Counted from the stretch's first letter, positions 1 to 11,787 are shown. The stretch is DNA of 48,899 nt from Labrenzia sp. DG1229 (GCF_000521215.1 NZ_KI928952.1:71614-120512), one strand, 5' to 3'. A program made the numbers and translations. Notes: generated from the letters alone by a model not told the origin.

Positions 1-582
1 GCCGACGTCTTCGGGGTCCTTGGCTCTCAGCGGCGGTTTTCCCAGAAGTCCAAATGTAAGCTTGCGCAATACCCAGCGCCTTGCCGCAACAAGGCCGGGA
101 GACCAGGCTCCGGAAGGCAATCCCAACAATGGTGCGGTGATGACAGCCCTGTCGAGCATCGTTCGCAATCGTTCGGTGTCCGACAACAGCACCAGGCCCC
201 CGGTGGAATGCGCAAGCGCGAAATGTGGGCCGGGATAGGTCGCAAGCGAAACTTCTTTCAAAACCGTGCGCAGATCCAATCGGAATTTCTTGAAATTCGA
301 TATGTGGCCGCGACGGGGATTTCGGGTGACACGCTGGGACCCCCCTTGCCCGCGCCAATCGAAGGCGACAACGTCAAATCCGCGCTGGCGCAGGTCCTGG
401 ACCACTTCAAAGTATTTTTCGATAAATTCAGCGCGCCCCTGCAAAAGAGTCACGGTGCCGCGCCGCGGCCCGCCGGCCTTAGGCCAGTGCGCGTAACGTA
501 TCTTAATGCCGTCTGGTGTCGTGACGAACCCGGTCTTTGTCCCGTCCGGCACCGGGTTGTCGGGAATTTCAATGAGACTCAT
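1..582 (-). CDS. Alpha/beta hydrolase, lysophospholipase-like (3' part cut by window edge)
   Basis: The reading frame is open from the ATG at 582 to the window edge (194 codons, no stop), so only the N-terminal part is present. The translation begins MSLIEIPDNPVPDG and shows alpha/beta-hydrolase landmarks: LLQGRAEFIEKY (residues about 47-58), DWRGQGGS (75-82) and the nucleophile elbow AHSTGG with Ser126. The 'QGR-E-IEKY' and 'DWRGQG-S' pattern is typical of the PldB/monoglyceride-lipase-like (Hydrolase_4) group, which hydrolyses lysophospholipids or acylglycerols. The catalytic Asp and His would lie beyond the edge. No signal peptide is visible, so it is probably cytoplasmic. It follows a small secreted-protein gene on the same strand with a hairpin between them. 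The exact substrate cannot be read from the sequence. Confidence 0.85.
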   Translation of the reverse strand, partial: MSLIEIPDNPVPDGTKTGFVTTPDGIKIRYAHWPKAGGPRRGTVTLLQGRAEFIEKYFEVVQDLRQRGFDVVAFDWRGQGGSQRVTRNPRRGHISNFKKFRLDLRTVLKEVSLATYPGPHFALAHSTGGLVLLSDTERLRTMLDRAVITAPLLGLPSGAWSPGLVAARRWVLRKLTFGLLGKPPLRAKDPEDVG

Positions 583-626
583 GACCTCATTTGATAGCGG
601 GGATCGGTCCGGGCGACAACAGACTT

Positions 627-651
627 CGGGCCGGTCTCTGGGACCGGCCTG
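627..651 (-). terminator. Hairpin between two minus-strand genes, possible weak terminator
   Basis: GGCCGGTC at 629-636 and GACCGGCC at 642-649 form an 8-bp GC-rich stem with a 5-nt loop. It lies downstream of the basic secreted-protein gene and upstream of the hydrolase start. No U-run follows on the minus strand, so a Rho-independent terminator is only weakly supported; an mRNA-stabilising hairpin is equally possible. Confidence 0.3.
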
Positions 652-675
652 GAAATGAACATGATTTTCGTCGAA

Positions 676-1128
676 TCACCAGCTGTGCTGCCAGAAAACA
701 CCGTGTCCACCGTGCCCTCCACGTCGGCCATGCCCGATAGGCCGGCTGCGAACGATATGGGCAGTTCGCGAATCGACAACAAGCTTGACCGGCATGCCGC
801 GCCATCCGATAGCCTTGACGATGTACATGGGACCGCGGCGGTCGATGATCCGGATCCTGTGGAAACCCCGATGACGCAGGCTGCGGCGTATCTGCCGCGG
901 GCCGAGTGAATAATGTCCGCCGCCGTGGCCGCCATGCCAGCCATTGCCGCGGCGGTTGCCATGCTTTTTCTTCTTGTGATGAACCTGCACGATCGGGGCG
1001 TCTTGTGATGCCTGGACCTGTTTTGCAATCGAAAGCGGTGCAGCAGACGCTGACGGAGCGAAGCCGATTGTGGCCATCAGAATGGCACCTGCGATCGGCG
1101 CGGAAAATTTTGAGGCAAATGCGGTCAT
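676..1128 (-). CDS. Small secreted His/Gly/Arg-rich protein with PepSY-like C-terminal part
   Basis: A 150-residue protein. Residues 1-29 are a good Sec signal peptide (hydrophobic core AGAILMATIGFAPSASA). A very basic, His-, Gly- and Lys-rich stretch follows (about 50-75, with HHKKKKHG and HGGHGGGHY). The next 50 residues (RQIRRSLRHRGFHRIRIIDR) have the alternating helix-strand look of periplasmic PepSY-like domains, and the tail is again Gly/His-rich. The start is supported by AGGAGA just upstream. Periplasmic location and possible metal or polyanion binding are inferred from composition only; I do not recognise a named family. Confidence 0.7.
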   Translation of the reverse strand: MTAFASKFSAPIAGAILMATIGFAPSASAAPLSIAKQVQASQDAPIVQVHHKKKKHGNRRGNGWHGGHGGGHYSLGPRQIRRSLRHRGFHRIRIIDRRGPMYIVKAIGWRGMPVKLVVDSRTAHIVRSRPIGHGRRGGHGGHGVFWQHSW

Positions 1129-1258
1129 TTCTCGTCTCCTGATCTCGTCGCCAGCGCCATGCTGACGTTGACTGGAAGATGCCTCACTCCGTTTGAACCG
1201 TAACGGAAGACCCCGTTCATCTGGTGTTCATGTGTGAAGAGAGCCGCAGCGTCATGCC

Positions 1259-1287
1259 CTTGAAATCGGATTGCGAAATTCCCACCT
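1259..1287 (+). promoter_or_regulatory. Heat-shock (RpoH-type) promoter for the small heat-shock gene
   Basis: CTTGAAA at 1259-1265 matches the -35 element of sigma-32 promoters exactly. After a 15-nt spacer, CCCACCT at 1281-1287 resembles the -10 element CCCCATnT/CCTATNT. Transcription would start near 1294 and give an approximately 108-nt leader, the usual length for ROSE-controlled small heat-shock genes. The downstream gene encodes an Hsp20 protein, which fits. Confidence 0.65.
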
Positions 1288-1293
1288 CACACC

Positions 1294-1401
1294 TGCAGGC
1301 GCCAAACAGGGTCTGCGAAACGCTCCGGTCCCGCCATTAATGGGGGACAGGGGAAACATTAAAATCAGTGAAGTATCCGTTGCTCAAAGGAGGACACTTA
1401 A
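1294..1401 (+). ncRNA. ROSE-like RNA thermometer in the hsp20 5' leader
   Basis: The 5' untranslated region of the Hsp20 gene ends with GTTGCTC directly facing AAAGGAGG (1386-1393). ROSE elements of rhizobial small heat-shock genes are defined by a UUGCU/UYGCU box that pairs with the AGGA of the Shine-Dalgarno sequence in the last hairpin. TCC at 1378-1380 can also pair with GGA of the SD region. Leader length, the preceding RpoH-like promoter and the gene identity all agree. The full multi-hairpin fold was not computed. Confidence 0.5.
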
Positions 1402-1848
1402 ATGCGTCACTTGGACTTCTCCCCCCTCTACCGCTCTACCGTCGGTTTCGACCGTCTTTTCTCGATGCTGGACACAGCCGGCAACGACGCCCCGAGCTAT
1501 CCGCCCTACAACATCGAACGTACCGGCGAAAACGCCTACCGGATTACCATGGCCGTCGCCGGCTTCACGGACGACGAACTCTCGGTGGAAGCCAAGGAAC
1601 ACGTTCTGACCATAAAGGGCGAAAAATCGGAAGAAGATTCCGACAAGGAAATCCTGTATCGCGGCATCGCATCGCGCACATTCGAGCGCCGTTTCCAGAT
1701 CGCCGAGCACGTCCGTGTTAACGGTGCAAGCATGGAAAACGGCCTGCTGCATGTTGACCTCGTCAGGGAAATTCCTGAAGCCATGAAACCGCGCAAGATA
1801 GAAATCACATCCAGCGCGTCCAAGCAGATCGAATCCAAGGCTCACTAA
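1402..1848 (+). CDS. Small heat-shock protein, Hsp20/IbpA family
   Basis: A 148-residue protein starting MRHLDFSPLYRSTVGFDRLF, the class A IbpA-like N-terminus of rhizobial small heat-shock proteins. The alpha-crystallin domain spans about residues 35-130 (YNIERTGENAYRITMAVAGF, then the ERRFQIAEHV and ENGLLHVDL strands), and a C-terminal I-x-I motif (KIEI) serves oligomer assembly. It is a cytoplasmic ATP-independent holdase that binds unfolding proteins and hands them to DnaK/ClpB. Strong SD AAAGGAGG precedes the ATG. It is monocistronic, between an RpoH-like promoter with a ROSE-like leader and a good terminator, so expression is expected to be heat-induced both transcriptionally and translationally. 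Confidence 0.95.
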   Translation: MRHLDFSPLYRSTVGFDRLFSMLDTAGNDAPSYPPYNIERTGENAYRITMAVAGFTDDELSVEAKEHVLTIKGEKSEEDSDKEILYRGIASRTFERRFQIAEHVRVNGASMENGLLHVDLVREIPEAMKPRKIEITSSASKQIESKAH

Positions 1849-1886
1849 GCTCTACTGAGAGCACAAAGCGTAAGCTGGCAATCACA

Positions 1887-1917
1887 GGGCGCCTGGGAAA
1901 CCAGACGCCCATTTTTT
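1887..1917 (+). terminator. Rho-independent terminator of the hsp20 gene
   Basis: GGGCGCCTGG (1887-1896), GAAA tetraloop (1897-1900), CCAGACGCCC (1901-1910), then ATTTTTT. The stem has 9 pairs with one internal C/A mismatch, closed by a GNRA loop and followed by a run of six T. Confidence 0.85.
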
Positions 1918-1974
1918 GGTTCGAAACACGATTAACCTGTTTGGTGACAAGGTGAAATCTAAAACATCTCAGGT

Positions 1975-2397
1975 TCAATCGCCTGATGAAACTGAAGCAC
2001 ATGCAGCACTGCCTGGCAGCGGCAAAAGGTCAATGGTTCCGTTATCATCCATACTGAACTCAAGCGCGCTCGTTCCTTGTTCCTGCCCCACGACAATAAT
2101 CATGTGATCTGATTTATCGAAGCGCATCCTCTGCAAACCCGTCTCAGAAATCACTTCTTCCAGCTTACCAACATCACTTTCGGACAAAAATCGTTCGATA
2201 ATCGCTTCGGCGCTGTGCCGAGCATCGGCTTCCCGAGCTAATTGATCGCATCGATAAGTGTACGAAATTGCCTCGTCAAAAACCTCCGAGGATTTGACAA
2301 AACCATACGTTAAAGCGGCTCCTAGCACGCCTCCGACCAACAAGAGACCGAATGCTCGCACGACCCCAATCTCCCAATCGTTTTTCGTGAAAGACAT
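1975..2397 (-). CDS. Small membrane-anchored protein of unknown function
   Basis: 140 residues from the ATG at 2397 (an upstream in-frame TTG at 2412 adds only five residues). One N-terminal transmembrane helix (about residues 10-32, VRAFGLLLVGGVLGAALTYGFV) is followed by an approximately 105-residue soluble part with a helical, charged region (EADARHSAEAIIERFLSES) and a short strand-rich end. I do not recognise the family. No clear Shine-Dalgarno sequence is seen. Base composition is noticeably more AT-rich than the neighbouring genes, which hints at a recently acquired or fast-evolving gene. It is convergent with the heat-shock gene and shares no obvious operon. Confidence 0.55.
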   Translation of the reverse strand: MSFTKNDWEIGVVRAFGLLLVGGVLGAALTYGFVKSSEVFDEAISYTYRCDQLAREADARHSAEAIIERFLSESDVGKLEEVISETGLQRMRFDKSDHMIIVVGQEQGTSALEFSMDDNGTIDLLPLPGSAACASVSSGD

Positions 2398-2551
2398 GCA
2401 TGCAACTAACAAACGCGGTGCTGAGATTTGACGTCACAATTATCCGCCCTCGCCCAAGCAACCCTGACTAGCAAGCTTTTCCGGGGACTCCGCTTCCTGC
2501 ATTACCAAAAGAATTCGTATTGTTGCACATTTTTTGAAGTCACGCTTTTGT

Positions 2552-3610
2552 TCAGACTGTCCCAGCGAGCGTATTCAAAAACATCTCGACGTCTTCGCTT
2601 TGGGTCGCAAAACTCGTCACCATGCGAAAGCAGACCTCGTCCTTTGCCGGCGCGTGTTCCGGCGACAGGTCCTTGGCCGGCCACTCGTAGATTTTCGCAC
2701 CCGCGGACTGGAGCATATCGAACTGGTGGCGCCTGAGGATCGGAAACAACTCGTTTGCCTCGACCGCCCAGGCCGTCCGCCCGCCGGCAGCCCGGATACC
2801 GTCCGCCAGTCTGGTCGCAGCATCATTGGCGTGTCTCGCCGTGGCAAGCCAGTTGTCGTTTTCGAAATATCCGTCAAATTGCGCCGCGACAAACCGGCTC
2901 TTGGAAAAAAGGTGTCCACCGCGCTTGCGGAAATACTCAAAGCTCCTGGCGGCATCGGCATCAAAGAAAACCGCCGCCTCGGCACACCAGCAGCCGTTCT
3001 TCGTGGCTCCGAAGGACAAGACATCCACACCCGATTTCCAGGTCATCTCCGCCGGAGTGCAGTCGAGCGTGACCAGCGCGTTTGCGAGCCTGGCGCCGTC
3101 CATGTGAAGTGGCACCGAGCGAGAATTCGCGATTTCTTTGATGGCTGCTATTTCGTCGAGCGAATACACAGTTCCACATTCGCTTGCCTGACTGATCGAA
3201 ACCGATGCGACCTGGCCATGGTGCACCACTCCGTCCGGAAATGCGGCCATCGCCTCGTTCAGTGTTTCCGGTGCAATCTTGCCCTCGTCGCCGGGGATGC
3301 CGACAAGTTTGTTGCCGCTCGTCATGAATTCCGGGCAGTTGCATTCGTCGATATTGATATGGCTGTCCCGGTGACAGAAAATCGCTCCACCGGGCTTGCT
3401 ATAGGCGGCCAGGGAAAGTGCATTGGCAGCCGTTCCCGTCGCCACGAAAAACACGGCGACTTCACGCTCGAAAATATCGTTGAATTTCTGGTTGATGCTG
3501 TCGGTCAGCGGGTCTGTACCGTAGGCCGGTGCGTACCCGGAATTATGGCGGGTCAGCGCCGACATCACCGCCGGAGCTGCACCCGCCCAATTGTCGCTTG
3601 CGAAGTTCAT
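2552..3610 (-). CDS. ltaE: Low-specificity L-threonine aldolase-like PLP enzyme
   Basis: A 352-residue fold-type I PLP protein of the threonine aldolase / beta-eliminating lyase family, which cleaves L-threonine or L-allo-threonine to glycine and acetaldehyde. Visible landmarks: the glycine-binding ATGTAAN loop (58-64), CHRDSHI with the ring-stacking His region (about 80-85), HMDGARLANA with Asp171 that binds the pyridine nitrogen, and LSFGATKNG with the Schiff-base Lys204. Length fits LtaE-type enzymes. It is the last gene of a minus-strand series: only 46 bp separate it from the DoxX-type gene, so it may be read through from the bufferin operon, although it is not a usual member of it. Cytoplasmic. 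Confidence 0.88.
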   Translation of the reverse strand: MNFASDNWAGAAPAVMSALTRHNSGYAPAYGTDPLTDSINQKFNDIFEREVAVFFVATGTAANALSLAAYSKPGGAIFCHRDSHINIDECNCPEFMTSGNKLVGIPGDEGKIAPETLNEAMAAFPDGVVHHGQVASVSISQASECGTVYSLDEIAAIKEIANSRSVPLHMDGARLANALVTLDCTPAEMTWKSGVDVLSFGATKNGCWCAEAAVFFDADAARSFEYFRKRGGHLFSKSRFVAAQFDGYFENDNWLATARHANDAATRLADGIRAAGGRTAWAVEANELFPILRRHQFDMLQSAGAKIYEWPAKDLSPEHAPAKDEVCFRMVTSFATQSEDVEMFLNTLAGTV

Positions 3611-3656
3611 GTGCCGGTTTAAGCACCTCGTCCGGAAACCGGCAACCTGAATTTGC

Positions 3657-4241
3657 TCAGTAGTACATTTCCCGCTTGCGGTACATGCGCCCGAACAACC
3701 AGTCGAGCGAGATCACACCCGGTCCCTTGAGAGTCGGCACCAGCAGCAGGAAGATCCAGAGCAGGCGGTCATCGGAAATGATCGCGTAGGGTTCACCGTC
3801 GAACAGAGCACCAATCGTCTTTGCGTCGGCGCCGTGTCCGGTAATATCGACATAGGACATGACAATGATGAAAACGATCATGCCCAGGCTTGCAAATCGT
3901 GTAAACAATCCGACCACCACCAGGACCGGCAAGATAAACTCACCCCAGGTTCCGGCGAGGACCATCAGACCGTAAGGGAAGAACGCGATCTGACTGGTGT
4001 CATAGCTTACCTGCTCCATCATCTGGGGCAGCATTTGCGCATATGCGCCGGCGGTCGGCGTGAAGATGTTCGTAATGCTGCCACCTATTTTGGTCATGGC
4101 CGAATTCAGGAAGAACTGCAGCAGAACCGCTGCAAATATGAACCTGGACGCCAGTCCCAGCAGCCAACCATTGGTAATACGTTCCAGCGTACCGAATACC
4201 GCTGTGTACAATCTTACGAAGAATCCGATGAGAGCACCCAT
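3657..4241 (-). CDS. DoxX-family membrane protein of the bufferin operon
   Basis: 194 residues with four predicted membrane helices (around LASRFIFAAVLLQFFL, IAFFPYGLMVLAGTW, ILPVLVVVGLFTRFASLGMI and LLWIFLLLVPTL), the DoxX/SURF4-like pattern. The start is set at the ATG at 4241 because a purine-rich SD (GGAAGGGGG) ends six bases upstream; a longer frame from a TTG at 4262 would run through that SD. It lies 46 bp after the DUF2063 gene. DoxX proteins are regular fourth members of bufferin/MNIO operons, where an electron-transfer or maturation role has been suggested. Inner-membrane location is seen directly; function is inferred from context. Confidence 0.85.
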   Translation of the reverse strand: MGALIGFFVRLYTAVFGTLERITNGWLLGLASRFIFAAVLLQFFLNSAMTKIGGSITNIFTPTAGAYAQMLPQMMEQVSYDTSQIAFFPYGLMVLAGTWGEFILPVLVVVGLFTRFASLGMIVFIIVMSYVDITGHGADAKTIGALFDGEPYAIISDDRLLWIFLLLVPTLKGPGVISLDWLFGRMYRKREMYY

Positions 4242-4287
4242 AAATTCCCCCTTCCCTTTCAAGCAAGGACCTCCGGCAGTTATCTGT

Positions 4288-5070
4288 TCAAGCCGTTACG
4301 AGGTCTGTGAAGACACCAATTGAAAGACAATCCGACAGACAGTCGGACAATGAAAATTCCGCAACCTGTCCTTCAGCCAGTGCTGCAGCTTCGCCCAGTG
4401 TTGCCCCTGACAGGAGAGCGTTCAGGAAAACGTCTCCACCAGGCCGGAGCTGCAAGAGCTCCACATCAAATTCCGGTCGCGCGATCAGGACCGATTGAGA
4501 CCTGTCCAGATCGACGCGAATTTCCTCATCGGGTTCAAACCTGTTTGCGCGCGCCAGGTCCCAGACAGGCCAGCTGGACATTATGAGTGCAGCCGCCGGG
4601 TGTTTTTCGAATCTGATCGAACCTAGTACATTCGGGTCCACGCTTCCAAGTGCAGCAGGGTCCAACGGGGCAACATCTGCAGCGTGATAGGCCTGTACCC
4701 AGGCCCACTCGACCCGAGCGACGTCTGCCAGATACGGATAGCTGGCCAGCGGCGGAAAGGCTTCAATGAAGTCCGGAAACTCAGACCCGTACCAGATGAG
4801 CACTGGAGACTTCGGCGGGTGCTGAACGACAAATGCCCGCGCCAGTGCCTTGAAATAGTCCTCGCCAAGCAAATTCTGGAGCGCGGGAAACGTTTGTTCC
4901 AGCGCATCACAGAGACTGACGATCACGTTGTTACGATAGACGTTGAAACGCTTCGGTGCCGTCAATCCGTCCGGCCCGATCAGGCCCGAAGGCGTGGCAG
5001 CTTCCGGGTTCCAGAGTGCCGCGCCGAAATCGCCGACACCCACTTTTGGGGGAAACTCGGGTAGATCCAT
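4288..5070 (-). CDS. bufC: DUF2063 protein, MNIO partner (BufC/HvfC-like)
   Basis: 260 residues. The N-terminal half carries the DUF2063 'putative DNA-binding' signature (RFNVYRNNVIVSLCDALEQT, then LLGEDYFKALARAF and HPPKSPVLIWYGSEFPDFI). In peptide-modification operons this family is the partner that presents the precursor peptide to the DUF692 enzyme; the DNA-binding label is historical. The ATG at 5070 is chosen because the stop of the upstream gene ends at 5072 with one base between them, a classic translationally coupled junction; a longer frame to 5214 would overlap the enzyme gene by about 140 bp. The C-terminus has a short tandem repeat, LSDCLSDCLS, with two cysteines. Confidence 0.88.
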   Translation of the reverse strand: MDLPEFPPKVGVGDFGAALWNPEAATPSGLIGPDGLTAPKRFNVYRNNVIVSLCDALEQTFPALQNLLGEDYFKALARAFVVQHPPKSPVLIWYGSEFPDFIEAFPPLASYPYLADVARVEWAWVQAYHAADVAPLDPAALGSVDPNVLGSIRFEKHPAAALIMSSWPVWDLARANRFEPDEEIRVDLDRSQSVLIARPEFDVELLQLRPGGDVFLNALLSGATLGEAAALAEGQVAEFSLSDCLSDCLSIGVFTDLVTA

Positions 5071-5071
5071 C

Positions 5072-5962
5072 TCAGACCGCACGCTGCAAACCCGTTGCGG
5101 AGGCCCGATGAAGGATCCGCTCCGCTGCCTGTGCTTCGGCAAGCAGGACCGACCAGACCGGAACTTCGTTATCCCACTCGATGAGTGTCGGCAAAGGGCC
5201 GGTTTGGCTGACAATCATTTCATAGAGCGGCCAAACGGCGTCATCGACTTCCCGGTCGTGTGCATCGATCAACAGGGGTCGGCCGGCGTCATCCACATCC
5301 GGCGCATGGCCTCCGAGGTGAATCTCACCGACATCGCCAATCGGAAATTCCGAAAGATAGGTCGCGGCCGAACGCTCGTGGTTGGTACACGAAACATAGA
5401 CATTATTGACATCGAGCAGCAGACCGCATCCCGTGCGGCGTGTGATTTCCTTCAGGAAATCGATCTCGCTCATCGTACTTTGCTCGAAGGCAACGTAAGT
5501 CGACGGGTTCTCCAGCAGCATCTTGCGCCCGACGACGTCCTGAACTTCTTCGATATGTTCGCAGACCCGGTCAAGGGTCGCCTTGTCATAGGGGACGGGC
5601 AGAAGATCGTTGTAATAGGTCGTGTCATGCGTCGACCAGGCCAGGTGCTCGGAGAACAGCCCGGGTTCGTAGCGCTTGTTGAGCGCGGCAAGTCTTTGAA
5701 GGTGGTCCTTGTCCAGCGGCTGTTCACCGCCGATCGAGAGCCCGACGCCATGAAGCGAAAGCGGGTAAACCTCACGGATCGCCTCGAGTTGACGATGCGG
5801 TGTTCCCCCTGCGCCCATATAGTTTTCCGCATGAACTTCAAAAAAACCGATATCTGCAGAGGAAGTCAGTATTTCCTCGACATGTTCCGCCTTTAGCCCC
5901 GCACCCGCACGCGCCGGTACTGATGCGTCTGTTCGGTCAGGACGGGAAGGCTGAACGGACAT
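5072..5962 (-). CDS. bufB: DUF692 multinuclear non-heme iron oxidase (MNIO), bufferin-modifying enzyme
   Basis: 296 residues, a TIM-barrel DUF692/MNIO enzyme. Candidate iron ligands are spread along the chain as in this family: His71 (LHGVGLSIGG), Glu105-His106 (FSEHLAWS), Glu151 (LLENPSTY), Asp184/Asn187 (LLLDVNNVYV), His215 (EIHLGGH), Asp233/His235 (DAHDREV) and Glu262 (IEWDNEVP). Family members use two or three irons and oxygen to rewrite cysteine residues of a precursor peptide, for example to thiooxazoles. The gene sits between the cysteine-containing precursor gene and the DUF2063 partner. I start at 5962, preceded by GGAG; in-frame ATGs at 5974 and 6001 are possible. Cytoplasmic. Confidence 0.9.
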   Translation of the reverse strand: MSVQPSRPDRTDASVPARAGAGLKAEHVEEILTSSADIGFFEVHAENYMGAGGTPHRQLEAIREVYPLSLHGVGLSIGGEQPLDKDHLQRLAALNKRYEPGLFSEHLAWSTHDTTYYNDLLPVPYDKATLDRVCEHIEEVQDVVGRKMLLENPSTYVAFEQSTMSEIDFLKEITRRTGCGLLLDVNNVYVSCTNHERSAATYLSEFPIGDVGEIHLGGHAPDVDDAGRPLLIDAHDREVDDAVWPLYEMIVSQTGPLPTLIEWDNEVPVWSVLLAEAQAAERILHRASATGLQRAV

Positions 5963-6058
5963 GAATTGCTCCATGGGCAGTATCGATAGCCGGGCAGGCA
6001 CGCAAGACCCGCCTGCCCGAATAAACGGCTGTACTTACAGCAATAGACAGAACCGGAC

Positions 6059-6358
6059 TTATGCTTCCGGCAGATCGCGATCGAGTTCGGTCAGAGAGCC
6101 GTGACGACCGTCAGGCACATCCATGGAAACGCAGGTACCCTTCGGCACAAGAGTCCAGGCATTTCCCTGATAATCAACGGTGGATGTGCCTGCACAAGTG
6201 GTTCCAGCTCCCGCTTTACAATCGTTCTGGCCTTTCAGGGACACTCCGTAGCACTTTTCTTTCGCCTGGGCGTGGGCCGGCGCGGTCGCCGACAGACCGG
6301 CAACCGCTGTTGCAACAGCACCAGCAACAATTGCTGCAGACATAGCCTTATGCTTCAT
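6059..6358 (-). CDS. bufA: Bufferin-type precursor peptide (DUF2282)
   Basis: A 99-residue protein with a Sec signal peptide (residues 1-30, ending APAHA) and a mature part with four cysteines: Cys36 (EKCYGVSLKG), Cys47 (NDCKAG), Cys55 (TTCAGTS) and Cys76 (GTCVSMD). The block EKCYGVSLKGQNDCKAGAGT and the YQGNAWTLVPKGTC segment are the DUF2282 signature. In described systems of this type the cysteines are post-translationally modified and the exported peptide sequesters copper in the periplasm. It is first in the order precursor, MNIO, DUF2063, DoxX. SD GAGGAG precedes the ATG. Induction by copper is expected from the family but I did not identify an operator. Confidence 0.9.
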   Translation of the reverse strand: MKHKAMSAAIVAGAVATAVAGLSATAPAHAQAKEKCYGVSLKGQNDCKAGAGTTCAGTSTVDYQGNAWTLVPKGTCVSMDVPDGRHGSLTELDRDLPEA

Positions 6359-6559
6359 TTCGAACTCCTCTGGTCGAACTTAATTCCAATCGAGGCCAAC
6401 GCTCTTCTAAATACAGCGCGGGCGCAGCACGTAGATGAGCATATTGCCGATAAATAGGAAATCAAACGCCTGTGACTGGTTTGCGAGCATGTAATGCTCA
6501 GATTTTCACAGACGAAAGATTCTTACGTAAAATCTGCTGGATTTGACCTTTCCAGACAA
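6359..6559. other. Upstream region of the bufferin operon (no gene seen)
   Basis: About 200 bp separate the bufA start from the candidate gltB promoter; the two genes are divergent. The stretch is AT-richer than its surroundings. I see no convincing consensus promoter for bufA and no clear inverted-repeat operator. A minus-strand open frame (6498-6944) crosses it but resembles nothing known and is probably chance. Confidence 0.4.
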
Positions 6560-6589
6560 TTGGCACTTTTGAGGCGAAACAATTATAAT
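6560..6589 (+). promoter_or_regulatory. Candidate sigma-70 promoter of gltB
   Basis: TTGGCA (6560-6565) and TATAAT (6584-6589) are separated by 18 bp, one mismatch from the -35 consensus and an exact -10. Transcription from about 6596 would give a leader of about 370 nt before the gltB start. The same bases also read TTGGCAC with GG-N10-GC spacing, a poor sigma-54 -24/-12 match because the -12 half lacks TT before GC. Confidence 0.5.
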
Positions 6590-6632
6590 GCCGCCGCACA
6601 GAAACACACTTGCCCATGGCGGTGAAATCTGT

Positions 6633-6698
6633 CATGTTCCGCCCGCCTAGAATAGGACAGGTATACTGTCCCAATTGCTGCGGTTCCGGCGGAACATG
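6633..6698 (+). ncRNA. Structured element in the gltB leader
   Basis: CATGTTCCGCC (6633-6643) and GGCGGAACATG (6688-6698) form a perfect 11-bp long-range stem. Nested inside is GGACAG-gtata-CTGTCC (6655-6671), a 6-bp hairpin. The 3' arm can alternatively pair locally (GTTCC 6683-6687 with GGAAC 6691-6695), so two mutually exclusive states exist. The element lies in the predicted transcript between the candidate promoter and gltB. No known riboswitch class is recognised by eye, and no T-run terminator follows it directly. Confidence 0.45.
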
Positions 6699-6768
6699 CT
6701 GACAACCGCACAAGAAGCAGCGATCAGGCTGACTGGTCGACGGATCCGGAAGAGGATTCGTGACAGGA

Positions 6769-6804
6769 CGAAACGACAGGTTTCGGCGGCGAAACGTTCG
6801 CTGC
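6769..6804 (+). repeat. Alternating inverted repeat in the distal gltB leader
   Basis: CGAAAC (6769-6774), GTTTCG (6780-6785) and CGAAAC (6790-6795) lie in a row, so the middle block can pair with either neighbour. GCAGCG at 6717-6722 and CGCTGC at 6799-6804 could close a larger loop around them. This layout is compatible with alternative RNA folds but could be chance in GC-rich DNA. Confidence 0.3.
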
Positions 6805-6967
6805 GGCAATGCGACGGTTTGTTTTGGTAGACCGGCGCGGTAATACAACGACAGAGCCGGGGCGCGAGTGCCAGGGTTCGCCGAGCCGCATTCTTGATGG
6901 AATGCGACCCGAACGAAACCGGACGCTTCAAACCACGGCACCACTGGGGTTAACAGTGAGGGCGCAC

Positions 6968-11701
<4,734 letters not shown>

Positions 11702-11787
11702 CTGGCCAATAGAACAGCTTGGCTCTCGGTCGCTTGGTGCGGCCGATTGCAGCCACCTTGGAAAGACACAAATTTGAGGAGGTCGCC

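Noticed and set aside
627..651. Rho-independent terminator after the basic secreted-protein gene
   Set aside because: Good stem but no U-tract on the minus strand; kept only as a weak candidate.
2534..3622. 362-codon plus-strand open frame
   Set aside because: Antisense shadow of the threonine-aldolase-like gene; the opposite strand carries clear PLP motifs.
6560..6578. Sigma-54 promoter (TTGGCAC with GG-N10-GC) for gltB
   Set aside because: The -12 half lacks the TT before GC; the overlapping sigma-70 match is much better.
6498..6944. 148-codon minus-strand open frame in the gltB leader
   Set aside because: No recognisable domain, no SD, and it covers the predicted structured leader and promoter of gltB.
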